Source: Prescottella sp. R16
Lineage (GTDB): Bacteria; Actinomycetota; Actinomycetes; Mycobacteriales; Mycobacteriaceae
Reading direction: 5' to 3'
Length of the DNA: 64,000 bases
Assembly: GCF_030656875.1 (NCBI RefSeq)
Contig: NZ_CP130943.1
Location: 1,674,001-1,738,000 of the forward strand
The position numbers and the translations under genes are program-made. The stretch's first letter is position 1. Each line of letters starts with the position of its first letter. The notes beneath the pieces are model-generated. The model was not told the origin of the DNA. It worked only from the letters and a program-made list of their open reading frames with translations, and did no database searches. Shown piece after piece: positions 18,245-26,926 of the stretch.

Positions 18245-18943
18245 GTGCGTCTCGACGTCGTCACGATCTTTCCCGAATACCTCGAGCCGTTGCGGGCCGC
18301 GCTGCTCGGCAAGGCCATCGACAAGGGCCTGATCTCCGTCGACGTCCACGACCTGCGGCGCTGGACCCACGACGTCCACAAGTCCGTCGACGACTCCCCG
18401 TACGGCGGCGGCCCCGGCATGGTCATGAAACCCACCGTGTGGGGCGACGCCCTCGACGAGGTCCTCACCGACGAGAACGGTGAACCCGACTCCGAGGCCC
18501 TGCTGGTCGTCCCCACCCCGGCCGGAGTGCCGTTCACACAGGCCACCGCGCACCGGTGGGCGCAGGAGAAGCACCTCGTGTTCGCGTGCGGCCGCTACGA
18601 GGGCATCGACCAGCGCGTGTTCGACGACGCCGCCCGCCGCGTCCGCGTCGAAGAGGTGTCCATCGGCGACTACGTCCTCATCGGTGGGGAGGCCGCCGTC
18701 CTCGTCATGGTGGAGGCCGTCGTCCGGCTCCTGCCCGGCGTGCTCGGCAATCAGCAGTCCCACCAAGAGGATTCGTTCTCCGACGGGCTCCTCGAAGGGC
18801 CCAGCTACACGCGACCCGTCAGCTGGCGCGACCTCGACGTCCCACCCGTGCTGCTGTCCGGGGACCACGCCAAGGTCGCCGCCTGGCGGCGGGCACAGTC
18901 GCTGCAACGCACCGCGGAGCGTCGCCCCGACCTTTTGTCGTGA
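18245..18943 (+). CDS. trmD: tRNA (guanine37-N1)-methyltransferase
   Basis: SAM-dependent SPOUT methyltransferase of 232 aa that makes m1G37 next to the anticodon and so prevents +1 frameshifting; it is essential in most bacteria. Trefoil-knot segments are visible: DDSPYGGGPGMVMKP, VFACGRYEGIDQRV, VSIGDYVLIGGEAAVLV, and VLGNQQSHQEDSFSDGLLEG. The catalytic Asp lies in QEDSFSDG. GTG start at 18245. In most bacteria rplS follows directly; here tex and three other genes stand between. Confidence 0.96.
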   Translation: MRLDVVTIFPEYLEPLRAALLGKAIDKGLISVDVHDLRRWTHDVHKSVDDSPYGGGPGMVMKPTVWGDALDEVLTDENGEPDSEALLVVPTPAGVPFTQATAHRWAQEKHLVFACGRYEGIDQRVFDDAARRVRVEEVSIGDYVLIGGEAAVLVMVEAVVRLLPGVLGNQQSHQEDSFSDGLLEGPSYTRPVSWRDLDVPPVLLSGDHAKVAAWRRAQSLQRTAERRPDLLS

Positions 18944-18965
18944 ACCACCGGTAGGGTCGATCGCC

Positions 18966-21323
18966 GTGACGGTAGCCTCCAACGCCCTCGAATCCGTGAA
19001 CAAGCGCATCGCCGACGAACTCGACGTCCGGGAAGGGCAGGTGGCCGCCGCGGTCGACCTGCTCGACGGCGGCGCCACGGTCCCGTTCGTCGCCCGATAC
19101 CGCAAGGAAGTCACCGGCGGCCTCGACGACGCCCAACTACGGCAACTCGAGGAACGCCTGCGCTATCTGCGGGAACTCGACGAGCGGCGCGGCGTCGTCC
19201 TCGAATCGATCGAATCGCAGGGCAAGCTCGACGACACGCTGCGCGGGCAGATCATGCTCGCCGACACCAAGGCGCGGCTCGAGGACATCTACCTGCCGTA
19301 CAAGCCCAAGCGGCGCACCAAGGCGCAGATCGCCCGCGAGGCCGGACACGAACCCGTCGCCGACGCCCTCATCGGGGATCCGAGCACCGACCCCGCGCAG
19401 TACACCGACGAACAGCTCGACGGTGCCCGCGCGATCCTCGTCGAACGGTTCGCCGAGGACGCCGACCTCGTCGGGGAACTGCGCGAGACGATGTGGGCCA
19501 GGGGACAGGTCGAGTCGACGGTCCGCGACGGCAAAGAGGCTGCCGGCGCCAAGTTCGCGGACTACTTCGCGTTCTCCGAGCCGTTCGAGAAACTGCCGTC
19601 GCACCGCATCCTCGCGCTGCTGCGCGGCGAGAAGGAAGAGATCCTCTCGCTGACGCTCGCGTCGGACCGCGAGCCGCTCGCACCGGGGGAGACCAGCGTC
19701 TACGAGGGCCGGATCGCCACCCGCTTCGGGATCGCCGACCGCGGCCGCCCCGCCGACCGCTGGCTCCTCGACACCGTCCGCTGGGCGTGGAAGACGAAAC
19801 TGCTCGTCACCCTCGGCATCGACACCCGCATGCGGTTGCGGCAGTCCGCCGAGAAGGACGCCGTCGACGTGTTCGCCGCCAACCTCAAGGACCTGCTGCT
19901 CGCCGCACCCGCCGGCACCCGCACCACGATGGGCCTCGACCCCGGCTTCCGCACCGGCACCAAGGTCGCCGTCGTCGACGCCACCGGCAAGGTCGTCGAC
20001 CACGCCACCATCTACCCGCACCAGCCGCACAACAAGCGCGACCAGGCCCTCGCGACCCTCGCCGGGCTGGCCGCGAAGCACGGCGTCGACCTCATCGCGA
20101 TCGGCAACGGCACCGCCTCCCGGGAAACCGACGCCCTCGCCGCCGACCTCATCTCGAAATTCCCCGATGCGAAGCTGACCAAGGTGATGGTGTCCGAGGC
20201 CGGCGCATCGGTGTACTCGGCGTCCGCCTACGCGTCCGCCGAACTACCCGACCTCGACGTCTCCATCCGCGGCGCCGTCTCCATCGCCCGCCGCCTGCAG
20301 GACCCGCTCGCCGAACTCGTCAAGATCGACCCCAAGTCGATCGGCGTCGGCCAGTACCAGCACGACGTGTCCGAGACGATGCTCGCCCGCTCCCTCGGCG
20401 CTGTCGTCGAGGACGCCGTCAACGCCGTCGGCGTCGACGTCAATACCGCGTCGGTGCCGCTGCTGTCGCGGGTCTCCGGCATCGCCGGCTCCCTCGCCGA
20501 GAGCATCGTCGCCCACCGCAACGCGAACGGCCCGTTCCGCAGCCGCAAGGCCTTGAAGGACGTGCCGCGGCTCGGCCCGAAGGCGTTCGAGCAGTGCGCC
20601 GGCTTCCTCCGGATCCCCGGCGGCGACGACCCCCTCGACACGTCCGCCGTCCACCCCGAGGCCTACCCCGTGGTGCGGCGCATCGTGCAGGCATCCGGAT
20701 CGTCGGTGAGCGACCTGATCGGCAACACCGCCGTCCTGTCCCGGCTGCGGCCCGGCGACTTCGCCGACGACAAGTTCGGCATCCCCACCGTCACCGACAT
20801 CATCACCGAACTCGACAAGCCGGGCCGCGACCCGCGCCCCGAATTCGCCACCGCCACCTTCGCGGCCGGTATCGAGAAAGTGTCCGACCTGACCCCCGGC
20901 ATGGTGCTCGAGGGGGTCGTCACCAACGTCGCCGCCTTCGGGGCGTTCGTCGACGTCGGCGTCCACCAGGACGGGCTCGTGCACGTCTCGGCGATGTCGC
21001 GCACCTTCGTGAGCGACCCGCGCGAGGTCGTCAAATCCGGCGACGTCGTCAAGGTCAAGGTTCTCGAGGTGGACGTCGAACGCCAGCGCATCGGACTGAC
21101 GCTGCGTCTCGACGACGAGGCCGGCGCGGCGAAGGGCCCCAAGGGACCCAAGAACTCCGGCGGCGGTCAGCGCGGACCGAAGGGCGGCGGACGTCCGACA
21201 CAGGGCGGGCAGGGCCGACGCGGTTCCGGTTCCGGTAACGGTGGTGGCCGGGACCGGCGCGACGAGCGTCCGGCGTCCGGGTCGATGGCCGACGCCCTGC
21301 GCAAGGCCGGGTTCGGCAAGTAG
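18966..21323 (+). CDS. tex: Tex family S1 RNA-binding transcription accessory protein
   Basis: Large nucleic-acid-binding protein of 785 aa. The order of parts matches Tex/Spt6: N-terminal helical region, YqgF/RNase H-like domain (TMGLDPGFRTGTKVAVVDA and LIAIGNGTASRETD, about 320-420), helix-hairpin-helix region (VNTASVPLLSRVSGIAGSLA, then LKDVPRLGPKAFEQCAGFL), and a C-terminal S1 domain (EGVVTNVAAFGAFVDVGVHQ). The last 80 residues are a Gly/Arg/Lys-rich basic tail. Tex proteins bind RNA and affect transcription and virulence factor expression; the exact role here is not evident. GTG start at 18966, 22 bp after trmD. Confidence 0.94.
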   Translation: MTVASNALESVNKRIADELDVREGQVAAAVDLLDGGATVPFVARYRKEVTGGLDDAQLRQLEERLRYLRELDERRGVVLESIESQGKLDDTLRGQIMLADTKARLEDIYLPYKPKRRTKAQIAREAGHEPVADALIGDPSTDPAQYTDEQLDGARAILVERFAEDADLVGELRETMWARGQVESTVRDGKEAAGAKFADYFAFSEPFEKLPSHRILALLRGEKEEILSLTLASDREPLAPGETSVYEGRIATRFGIADRGRPADRWLLDTVRWAWKTKLLVTLGIDTRMRLRQSAEKDAVDVFAANLKDLLLAAPAGTRTTMGLDPGFRTGTKVAVVDATGKVVDHATIYPHQPHNKRDQALATLAGLAAKHGVDLIAIGNGTASRETDALAADLISKFPDAKLTKVMVSEAGASVYSASAYASAELPDLDVSIRGAVSIARRLQDPLAELVKIDPKSIGVGQYQHDVSETMLARSLGAVVEDAVNAVGVDVNTASVPLLSRVSGIAGSLAESIVAHRNANGPFRSRKALKDVPRLGPKAFEQCAGFLRIPGGDDPLDTSAVHPEAYPVVRRIVQASGSSVSDLIGNTAVLSRLRPGDFADDKFGIPTVTDIITELDKPGRDPRPEFATATFAAGIEKVSDLTPGMVLEGVVTNVAAFGAFVDVGVHQDGLVHVSAMSRTFVSDPREVVKSGDVVKVKVLEVDVERQRIGLTLRLDDEAGAAKGPKGPKNSGGGQRGPKGGGRPTQGGQGRRGSGSGNGGGRDRRDERPASGSMADALRKAGFGK

Positions 21324-21385
21324 CCCGGTCCTTTTCACCCGCGACGGATGGAGTCACCGCGCGCCGGGCCTGCCACGATCCCGGT

Positions 21386-22057
21386 ATGGGTACCGCCATC
21401 GGGGACGTGCTTCCCCTCGCACTCGGTGTCGCGATCAGTCCGATCCCGATCATCGCGACCATCCTGATGCTGTTGACGCCGCGGGCCGGCAGCACGGCCA
21501 CGATGTTCCTCGCCGGCTGGATCCTCGGGATCGCCGTCGGATACACGGTGTTCGTGGCGCTCGGCAGCGTCGTCGACCTGGACTCGGGATCCGACGGCAA
21601 CCCGGTCACCGCCACGATCCGGATCGTGCTCGGCGTCCTCCTCGTGCTGCTGGCCGTCAAGCAGTGGCGGGGACGTCCCGCACCCGGGCAGACACCCACG
21701 ATGCCCGCGTGGCTCGCCGCGATCGACAAGGTGACCCCGGCCAAGGCGCTCGGGCTCGGGTTCGCGCTCGCCGCCGTCAACCCGAAGAACCTGCTGATGA
21801 TCGTCGGCGCCGCCGTCGCCGTCGCCCACCTGGGGGTCGGCGCCGGGACGGCCGTCGTCGCGGGGGTGGTGTTCACGGTGCTCGGCGCGGTCACGGTCGC
21901 GGTACCGGTGATCGGTTACTTCAGTGCCCGGGAACGCGCGACGTCGTGGCTGACGGGCCTGAAGACGTGGTTGACCGCGAACAACGCGGCCGTCATGGCC
22001 GTGCTGCTCCTGGTGATCGGGGTGATGTTGATCGGCAAGGGCATCGGCGGATACTGA
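21386..22057 (+). CDS. GAP family (SfLAP-like) integral membrane protein
   Basis: Membrane protein of 223 aa with about six segments, of the actinobacterial GAP / sulfolipid-addressing protein family. Characteristic pieces are LPLALGVAISPIPIIATILM at the start, AVNPKNLLMIVGAAVAVA in the middle, and LLVIGVMLIGKGIGGY at the end. The half-repeat LALGVAISPIPI / LGLGFALAAVNPKN resembles LysE-type transporters. Mycobacterial relatives take part in cell-envelope glycolipid or sulfolipid placement. Whether this one moves a lipid is not known. It stands alone, 62 bp after tex and 49 bp before the formylglycine-generating enzyme. Confidence 0.82.
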   Translation: MGTAIGDVLPLALGVAISPIPIIATILMLLTPRAGSTATMFLAGWILGIAVGYTVFVALGSVVDLDSGSDGNPVTATIRIVLGVLLVLLAVKQWRGRPAPGQTPTMPAWLAAIDKVTPAKALGLGFALAAVNPKNLLMIVGAAVAVAHLGVGAGTAVVAGVVFTVLGAVTVAVPVIGYFSARERATSWLTGLKTWLTANNAAVMAVLLLVIGVMLIGKGIGGY

Positions 22058-22106
22058 CCACCCCGAAACACGGGTTTCCCCTCCGGCTTTCGAGAACCGG
22101 TCACGG

Positions 22107-23063
22107 ATGGAAAGCTCACCGTCCATGCAGCCGAAGAACATGGTGTGGATTCCGGGTGGAACGTTCTGGATGGGGTCGGAGGACTTCTATCCGGAGGAAC
22201 GTCCCGTCCACCAGGTGGATGTCGACGGATTCTGGATGGACACCCGCCAGGTGACGGTCGCCGAGTTCCGCCGGTTCGTGAAGGCCACCGGGCACGTCAC
22301 GACCGCGGAGATCGCCCCCGACCCCGCGGACTACCCCGACGCGGATCCCGCCCTGCTGGTGCCGGGCTCGCTGGTGTTCACCCCGCCGGCCGGTCCGGTG
22401 TCCCTCGACGACTACCGGCAGTGGTGGTCGTGGACGCCCGGCGCGGACTGGCGGCATCCCGAAGGTCCGGGCAGCAACGTCGGGGGCCGTGAACGTCACC
22501 CCGTCACCCACGTCTCGTACACCGATGCGCTCGCGTACGCGGCGTGGGCGGGCAAGGAACTGGCCACCGAGGCCGAATGGGAGTTCGCGGCCCGCGGCGG
22601 ACTCGACCGCGCCACCTACGCGTGGGGCGACGAGTTCACCCCGAACGGACGCCATCAGGCCAACACGTGGCAGGGGCAGTTCCCGTGGGAGAACCTCGTC
22701 GAGGACGGTTTCGTCGGCACCTCGCCGATCGGCAGCTTCCGTCCCAACGGGTACGGCCTGCTCGACATCACCGGCAACGTGTGGGAGTGGACCTCCGACT
22801 TCCACACCGCCGATCACAGCAGCTCCGGCAAGAACGTGGCACCGGCGTCGTCGTGCTGCATTCCCCGGAACCCCCGCGTCGAGGTCGGGGAAGCGCGTGA
22901 CGGCGAGGTGTATCCGCGGCGTGTCATCAAGGGCGGCTCGCACCTGTGCGCCCCCAACTACTGCCTGCGTTACCGGCCCGCGGCCCGGCAGGGAGAGACA
23001 GAGGAGACGTCCACCTGCCACATCGGTTTCCGATGCATCGTGCGAGGACCCGGACCGAACTGA
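22107..23063 (+). CDS. Formylglycine-generating enzyme (sulfatase-activating)
   Basis: Copper-dependent oxidase of 318 aa that converts the CxPxR cysteine of sulfatases to Ca-formylglycine. The fold is shown by MVWIPGGTFWMGSEDFYPEE, the central GKELATEAEWEFAARGG and the late ITGNVWEWTSDF. The two catalytic cysteines are present as Cys281 and Cys286 in GGSHLCAPNYCLRYRP; the spacing of five equals that of the Streptomyces and mycobacterial enzymes, so this is a true FGE rather than a SUMF-like protein lacking them. The client sulfatase is not in the window. Its stop overlaps the ATG of the next gene (TGATG), as in the Rv0712-Rv0713 pair. Confidence 0.92.
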   Translation: MESSPSMQPKNMVWIPGGTFWMGSEDFYPEERPVHQVDVDGFWMDTRQVTVAEFRRFVKATGHVTTAEIAPDPADYPDADPALLVPGSLVFTPPAGPVSLDDYRQWWSWTPGADWRHPEGPGSNVGGRERHPVTHVSYTDALAYAAWAGKELATEAEWEFAARGGLDRATYAWGDEFTPNGRHQANTWQGQFPWENLVEDGFVGTSPIGSFRPNGYGLLDITGNVWEWTSDFHTADHSSSGKNVAPASSCCIPRNPRVEVGEARDGEVYPRRVIKGGSHLCAPNYCLRYRPAARQGETEETSTCHIGFRCIVRGPGPN

Positions 23064-23953
23064 TGGAGGACTGGCTCGAGCGGGAGATCATCGGCAACGG
23101 GCGGCTGCCGCTGCTGTTCTTCCTGATCGGTTTCCTGCTCGCGTTCCTGTTCATCCGGCTCAGCGTCCGCATGATCCGCGCCGAGGTGCGGTGGTGGCCC
23201 GGCAACATCACCCCGGGCGGCCAGCACATCCACCACGTCGTGTTCGGGGTCGTGACGATGTTCGCGTCCGGTATCGCCCTGATCGCCGTCTACGAGACCG
23301 CGACCCAGGCGACCGGCGCGGTGATCGCGACGTTCTTCGGGATCGGGTCGGCGCTCGTCCTCGACGAGTTCGCGCTCATCTTCTACCTCAAGGACGTGTA
23401 CTGGTCCGACCAGGGACGGGCATCGGTGGACGCGGTGTTCGTCGCACTCGCCGTCACCGGACTGCTGCTCCTCGGGTTCCAGCCCCTCGAACTGCTCGAC
23501 CTCGCCGAATGGCGCGAATCCCCGCACATCGCGGTCCGCGCGACCGTCGTCGCCCTGGTACTGGTGAACCTGGTGATCGCGGCCGTCGTCATCCTCAAGG
23601 GCAAGATCTGGACCGGGCTCGTCGGACTGTTCGTGTTCCCGATCCTGCTGGTCGGCGCGATCCGGCTCAGCCGCCCCGGCGCACCGTGGGCCCGCTGGCG
23701 GTACGTGCGCAAACCGCGCCGGATGCGGCGGGCCGTCGAACGGGAGAAGCGGTTCCGGCGGCCGATGATCCGCGCCAAGATCTACGTCCAGGACCTCGTC
23801 GCCGGAAAACCCAGCGTCGAACATGCGCTGACGGCCACCGAGGAGGTCCTCGACCGCACGGTACAGGCCGCGCCACCACCGATTACCACGCGTCCGGGGG
23901 CATCTGGCACAATGGTCGGGTTGCCTGGCACAGGCGACACCACTCTGATCTGA
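23063..23953 (+). CDS. Integral membrane protein coupled to FGE (Rv0713-like)
   Basis: Membrane protein of 296 aa. Six to seven hydrophobic segments are visible: LPLLFFLIGFLLAFLFI, a region in HIHHVVFGVVTMFASGIALI, AVIATFFGIGSALVLDEFAL, VFVALAVTGLLLLGF, VVALVLVNLVIAAVVIL and LVGLFVFPILLVGAI. A His-rich element QHIHHVVFG and the acidic DEFALIFYLKDVYW sit at membrane edges and could bind metal. The last 90 residues are basic and soluble. The ATG overlaps the FGE stop, indicating obligate co-expression. No established function; a role with FGE or envelope sulfatases is only a guess. Position suggests homology to M. tuberculosis Rv0713. Confidence 0.75.
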   Translation: MEDWLEREIIGNGRLPLLFFLIGFLLAFLFIRLSVRMIRAEVRWWPGNITPGGQHIHHVVFGVVTMFASGIALIAVYETATQATGAVIATFFGIGSALVLDEFALIFYLKDVYWSDQGRASVDAVFVALAVTGLLLLGFQPLELLDLAEWRESPHIAVRATVVALVLVNLVIAAVVILKGKIWTGLVGLFVFPILLVGAIRLSRPGAPWARWRYVRKPRRMRRAVEREKRFRRPMIRAKIYVQDLVAGKPSVEHALTATEEVLDRTVQAAPPPITTRPGASGTMVGLPGTGDTTLI

Positions 23954-24022
23954 GCACGAACCAGTCGAGCCACCGCCGCTCGGTTCCTCTGCTCCTGCGA
24001 TGAACGCAAGGATGGAACAACC

Positions 24023-24364
24023 ATGAACACCCTGGACTTCCTGGACGCCAAGTCCCTCCGTGACGACATCCCGGAGTTCCGCGCCGGTGACACCCTGAAC
24101 GTGCACGTCAAGGTTATCGAAGGCTCGAAGGAGCGCGTGCAGGTCTTCAAGGGCGTCGTGATCCGTCGCCAGGGTGGCGGCGTGCGCGAGACCTTCACCG
24201 TCCGCAAGGTGTCGTTCGGTGTCGGCGTCGAGCGCACCTTCCCGGTCCACAGCCCCAACCTGGCGCAGATCGAGGTCCTCACCCGCGGTGACGTCCGTCG
24301 CGCCAAGCTGTACTACCTGCGCGACCTGCGCGGCAAGGCTGCGAAGATCAAGGAAAAGCGCTGA
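24023..24364 (+). CDS. rplS: 50S ribosomal protein L19
   Basis: Large-subunit protein of 113 aa at the subunit interface. The sequence is standard L19 across its length: [40 protein letters not shown], then [17 protein letters not shown] and [20 protein letters not shown] at 24023, with AAGGATGG upstream. It has its own 69-bp leader after the membrane protein gene and is followed by a hairpin, suggesting mainly monocistronic expression. Confidence 0.98.
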   Translation: MNTLDFLDAKSLRDDIPEFRAGDTLNVHVKVIEGSKERVQVFKGVVIRRQGGGVRETFTVRKVSFGVGVERTFPVHSPNLAQIEVLTRGDVRRAKLYYLRDLRGKAAKIKEKR

Positions 24365-24406
24365 TCATCGTGCGCTGAGCGGTAACGCTCCGAGATCCAC
24401 CGGTTG

Positions 24407-24435
24407 GCCCGGCACCGTTCCATGCGGTGTCGGGC
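24407..24435 (+). terminator. Terminator after rplS
   Basis: Inverted repeat with 11-bp arms (24407-24417 and 24425-24435, one G-U pair) and a 7-base loop, followed by TAATCTGTTT. It ends 12 bp before the lepB start, so it would separate rplS from lepB transcription. Confidence 0.6.
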
Positions 24436-24447
24436 TAATCTGTTTCG

Positions 24448-25287
24448 GTGGCAGACGCACCGCAGGACCCGTCCGTGAGCCCGGACGCGAACACCGGCCC
24501 CGGTACCGAAACGCACGGCAAGCATCGCGCCGACGGACCGGCCGCCGGCACCCCGGACCCCGGGAAGGGCAAGAAGGCCAAGAAGTCCCGCTCCCTGTGG
24601 CGGGAGATCCCGATCCTGATCCTCGTCGCCCTCGTCCTCAGTTTCCTGCTCCAGACGTTCATCGCCCGCGTCTACCTGATTCCGTCAGAGTCGATGGAAC
24701 CGACCCTGCACGGCTGCGCGGGCTGCACCGGCGACCGCATCGTCGTCGAGAAGATCAGCTACCGGTTCGGGGACCCGCAACCCGGTGACGTCATCGTCTT
24801 CAAGGGGCCCGAATCGTGGAACGGGACGTGGTCGTCGACGCGGTCGTCGAACACGATCGTCCGCGGGCTGCAGGAACTCGGGTCGATGGCCGGTCTGGTC
24901 CCGCCCGACGAGAACGACCTCGTCAAGCGCGTCATCGCCACCGGAGGCCAGACCGTCGAATGCTGCGACGACCAGGGCCGGGTCCTCGTCGACGGCAAAC
25001 CGCTCGACGAGCCCTACATCCAGATGGACTTCCCGTTCGTCCCCGGCGTCCAGACCTGCGACACCGCCGTGCAGTCCGGTCGCTGCTTCGGACCCGTCAC
25101 CGTCCCCGAGGGCAACGTGTGGGTGATGGGCGACAACCGCAGCAACTCCGCCGACTCCCGCGCCCACGTGTCCGACGACCTGCAGGGCACCATCCCGCTC
25201 GACAACGTCATCGGCAAGGCCACGTTCATCGTGCTGCCGCCGTCCCGGTGGGGCACCATCTCCTCTCCCGACATCCAGCAGCAGTGA
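24448..25287 (+). CDS. lepB: Signal peptidase I
   Basis: Membrane-anchored serine protease of 279 aa that removes Sec and Tat signal peptides on the outer face of the membrane. A long polar N-terminus (about 50 residues, Lys-rich at the end) precedes one membrane helix ([20 protein letters not shown]). Catalytic Ser82 is in the box [11 protein letters not shown] and the general-base Lys160 is in [13 protein letters not shown]. The later family box [11 protein letters not shown] is intact. GTG start at 24448. The TGA overlaps the GTG of rnhB, the same lepB-rnhB coupling as Rv2903c-Rv2902c. Confidence 0.95.
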   Translation: MADAPQDPSVSPDANTGPGTETHGKHRADGPAAGTPDPGKGKKAKKSRSLWREIPILILVALVLSFLLQTFIARVYLIPSESMEPTLHGCAGCTGDRIVVEKISYRFGDPQPGDVIVFKGPESWNGTWSSTRSSNTIVRGLQELGSMAGLVPPDENDLVKRVIATGGQTVECCDDQGRVLVDGKPLDEPYIQMDFPFVPGVQTCDTAVQSGRCFGPVTVPEGNVWVMGDNRSNSADSRAHVSDDLQGTIPLDNVIGKATFIVLPPSRWGTISSPDIQQQ

Positions 25288-25988
25288 GTACCTGGCCCCC
25301 GAGAACGATCATTCGCAGAGCCTCCGGTTTGCGGACGATGGAGTCCGCGCTGCTGCGCTGCGGCCTCGGCCCGGTCGCCGGCGTCGACGAGGCCGGACGC
25401 GGTGCGTGCGCCGGCCCACTCGTCGTCGCCGCGTGCGTGCTGGGACCGAAACCGCATGCCGCCCTGGCCGGCCTGGACGATTCGAAACGGTTGACCGAGA
25501 AGGCCCGAGAGGACCTGTTCCCGGTGATCCAGCGCCTCGCCGTGGCATGGAGCATCGTCGAGATCCCCGCCGCCGAAATCGACCGGATCGGCATCCACGT
25601 CGCCAACATCGAAGGCATGCGGCGCGCCGTCGCCGGGCTGACCGTCGCACCCGGCTACGTGCTCACCGACGGCTTCCGGGTACCCGGCCTACCGGCACCG
25701 TCGCTGCCCGTCATCGGCGGCGACGCCGCCGCCGCGTGCATCGCCGCGGCCAGCGTCCTGGCGAAGGTGAGCCGCGACCGGACGATGATCGCGCTCGACG
25801 ACACACTGCCCGGTTACGGATTCGCCGGGCACAAGGGCTACGGCACCGCCGTGCACACCGCGGCCATGCGGGAGCTGGGGCCGACCGCCGAACACCGGAT
25901 GTCGTACGCGAATGTGGCCGCGGCGAGCCGCGAATTCGAGACAGCAGCGGGCCGCGAATTCGAGTTGGCGGGGGTGGGTGCGCGATGA
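25284..25988 (+). CDS. rnhB: Ribonuclease HII
   Basis: Endonuclease of 234 aa that cuts the RNA strand of RNA-DNA hybrids and removes single misincorporated ribonucleotides. The active-site sequence [18 protein letters not shown] supplies the first Asp-Glu pair. [11 protein letters not shown] gives a third acidic residue and [17 protein letters not shown] a conserved helix, followed by [15 protein letters not shown]. The GTG at 25284 overlaps the lepB stop. The C-terminal 20 residues contain a short duplication ([13 protein letters not shown]) also visible as repeated bases near 25930-25963. Confidence 0.95.
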   Translation: MSTWPPRTIIRRASGLRTMESALLRCGLGPVAGVDEAGRGACAGPLVVAACVLGPKPHAALAGLDDSKRLTEKAREDLFPVIQRLAVAWSIVEIPAAEIDRIGIHVANIEGMRRAVAGLTVAPGYVLTDGFRVPGLPAPSLPVIGGDAAAACIAAASVLAKVSRDRTMIALDDTLPGYGFAGHKGYGTAVHTAAMRELGPTAEHRMSYANVAAASREFETAAGREFELAGVGAR

Positions 25989-26025
25989 TGGCTGTTCACA
26001 ACAACGCAGGAGGACGTCGAGGCCG

Positions 26026-26343
26026 ATGAGTGCCGAGGATCTCGAGAAGTACGAAACCGAGATGGAACTGTCGCTGTACCGCGAGTACCGGGACATCGTC
26101 GGGCAGTTCTCGTACGTCGTGGAGACAGAGCGCCGGTTCTATCTCGCGAACTCGGTGGAGCTCATTCCGCACAGTGCGGACGGGGAGATCTACTTCGAGG
26201 TGCGGATGTCCGACGCCTGGGTGTGGGACATGTACCGGCCGGCGCGGTTCGTGAAGTACGTGCGGGTGATCACGTTCAAGGACGTGAACATCGAGGAGCT
26301 CGAGAAGTCGGATCTGCGGCTGCCCGACAACGGGCTCGGCTAG
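26026..26343 (+). CDS. DUF2469 family protein
   Basis: Small acidic protein of 105 aa (Rv2901c-like), strongly conserved in actinobacteria next to rnhB: MSAEDLEKYETEMELSLYRE, FSYVVETERRFYLAN, then DAWVWDMYRPARFVKYVRVI. No membrane segment or known catalytic motif. GGAGG lies 11 bp before the ATG at 26026. Function unknown; the conserved position suggests a housekeeping role. Confidence 0.9.
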   Translation: MSAEDLEKYETEMELSLYREYRDIVGQFSYVVETERRFYLANSVELIPHSADGEIYFEVRMSDAWVWDMYRPARFVKYVRVITFKDVNIEELEKSDLRLPDNGLG

Positions 26344-26414
26344 CGTTCCGGGGCACGCGGTCGTACACCACGAAGGGTGGTGTGCGGCCGCGTTTTCCGT
26401 TCCTTCGGGGTGAG

Positions 26415-26441
26415 TTGTCCACAGCTGTCCGTTCATCCACA
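26415..26441 (+). promoter_or_regulatory. Two DnaA-box-like 9-mers upstream of yraN
   Basis: TTGTCCACA at 26415-26423 matches the actinobacterial DnaA box, and TCATCCACA at 26433-26441 differs at one or two positions. They have the same orientation and start 18 bp apart in the 202-bp gap between DUF2469 and yraN. No other origin feature is near, so regulation or DnaA titration is the more likely role, if any. Confidence 0.4.
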
Positions 26442-26545
26442 GGGCAATCTGTTTCCCCAGGTCGCGCCGCAGGCCGCCCGGTGTCGTTCCGGCACCGTGT
26501 CTCTCGATCGGCGGGAGGTCCCGCCGCACGAGGGGAGGGCTCGGG

Positions 26546-26926
26546 ATGGGGCGGAACATCGCGTTGGGCGCGCTGGGGGAGGACCTGGCCGCGCAGTATC
26601 TGACGGATGCGGGGCTGACGGTCGTCGACCGTAACTGGCGCTGCCGGTACGGGGAACTGGACCTGATCGCCGTCGACGAGGGGAATCCTGCCGGGGACAC
26701 GATCGTGTTCGTGGAGGTCAAGACCCGGTCGGGCCTCGGATACGGCAGCCCCGCCGAAGCGGTGACCTACACCAAGCAGCGCCGCATCCGGCTGCTCGCA
26801 CAGCAGTGGCTGACCCGGTCGGGACGACACTGGCCGCACGTGCGGTTCGACGTCGTCGGCGTGCTCGTGCACCGGCACGACACGTCCGCGGACCCGCAGA
26901 TCACGCACCTGCCGGCGGTGTTCTGA
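26546..26926 (+). CDS. YraN/UPF0102 family endonuclease-like protein
   Basis: Protein of 126 aa with the restriction-endonuclease-like fold of UPF0102 (Rv2898c-like). The core is LGEDLAAQYLTDAGLTVVDRN, then CRYGELDLIAVD and VFVEVKTRSGLGYG, which carries the E-x-K pair typical of PD-(D/E)XK nucleases. The biochemical role is unsettled. It is coupled to the comM gene (TGATG) and lies in the conserved yraN-comM-dprA order linked to DNA uptake and recombination. Confidence 0.92.
   Translation: MGRNIALGALGEDLAAQYLTDAGLTVVDRNWRCRYGELDLIAVDEGNPAGDTIVFVEVKTRSGLGYGSPAEAVTYTKQRRIRLLAQQWLTRSGRHWPHVRFDVVGVLVHRHDTSADPQITHLPAVF

Noticed and set aside
24023..24364. Reading rplS as part of one trmD-rplS operon
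   Set aside because: Four genes and a separate 69-bp leader intervene, so the classical operon is broken here.
26415..26441. Origin of replication
   Set aside because: Only two box-like sites are present, with no dnaA/dnaN neighbours and no long AT-rich unwinding region.
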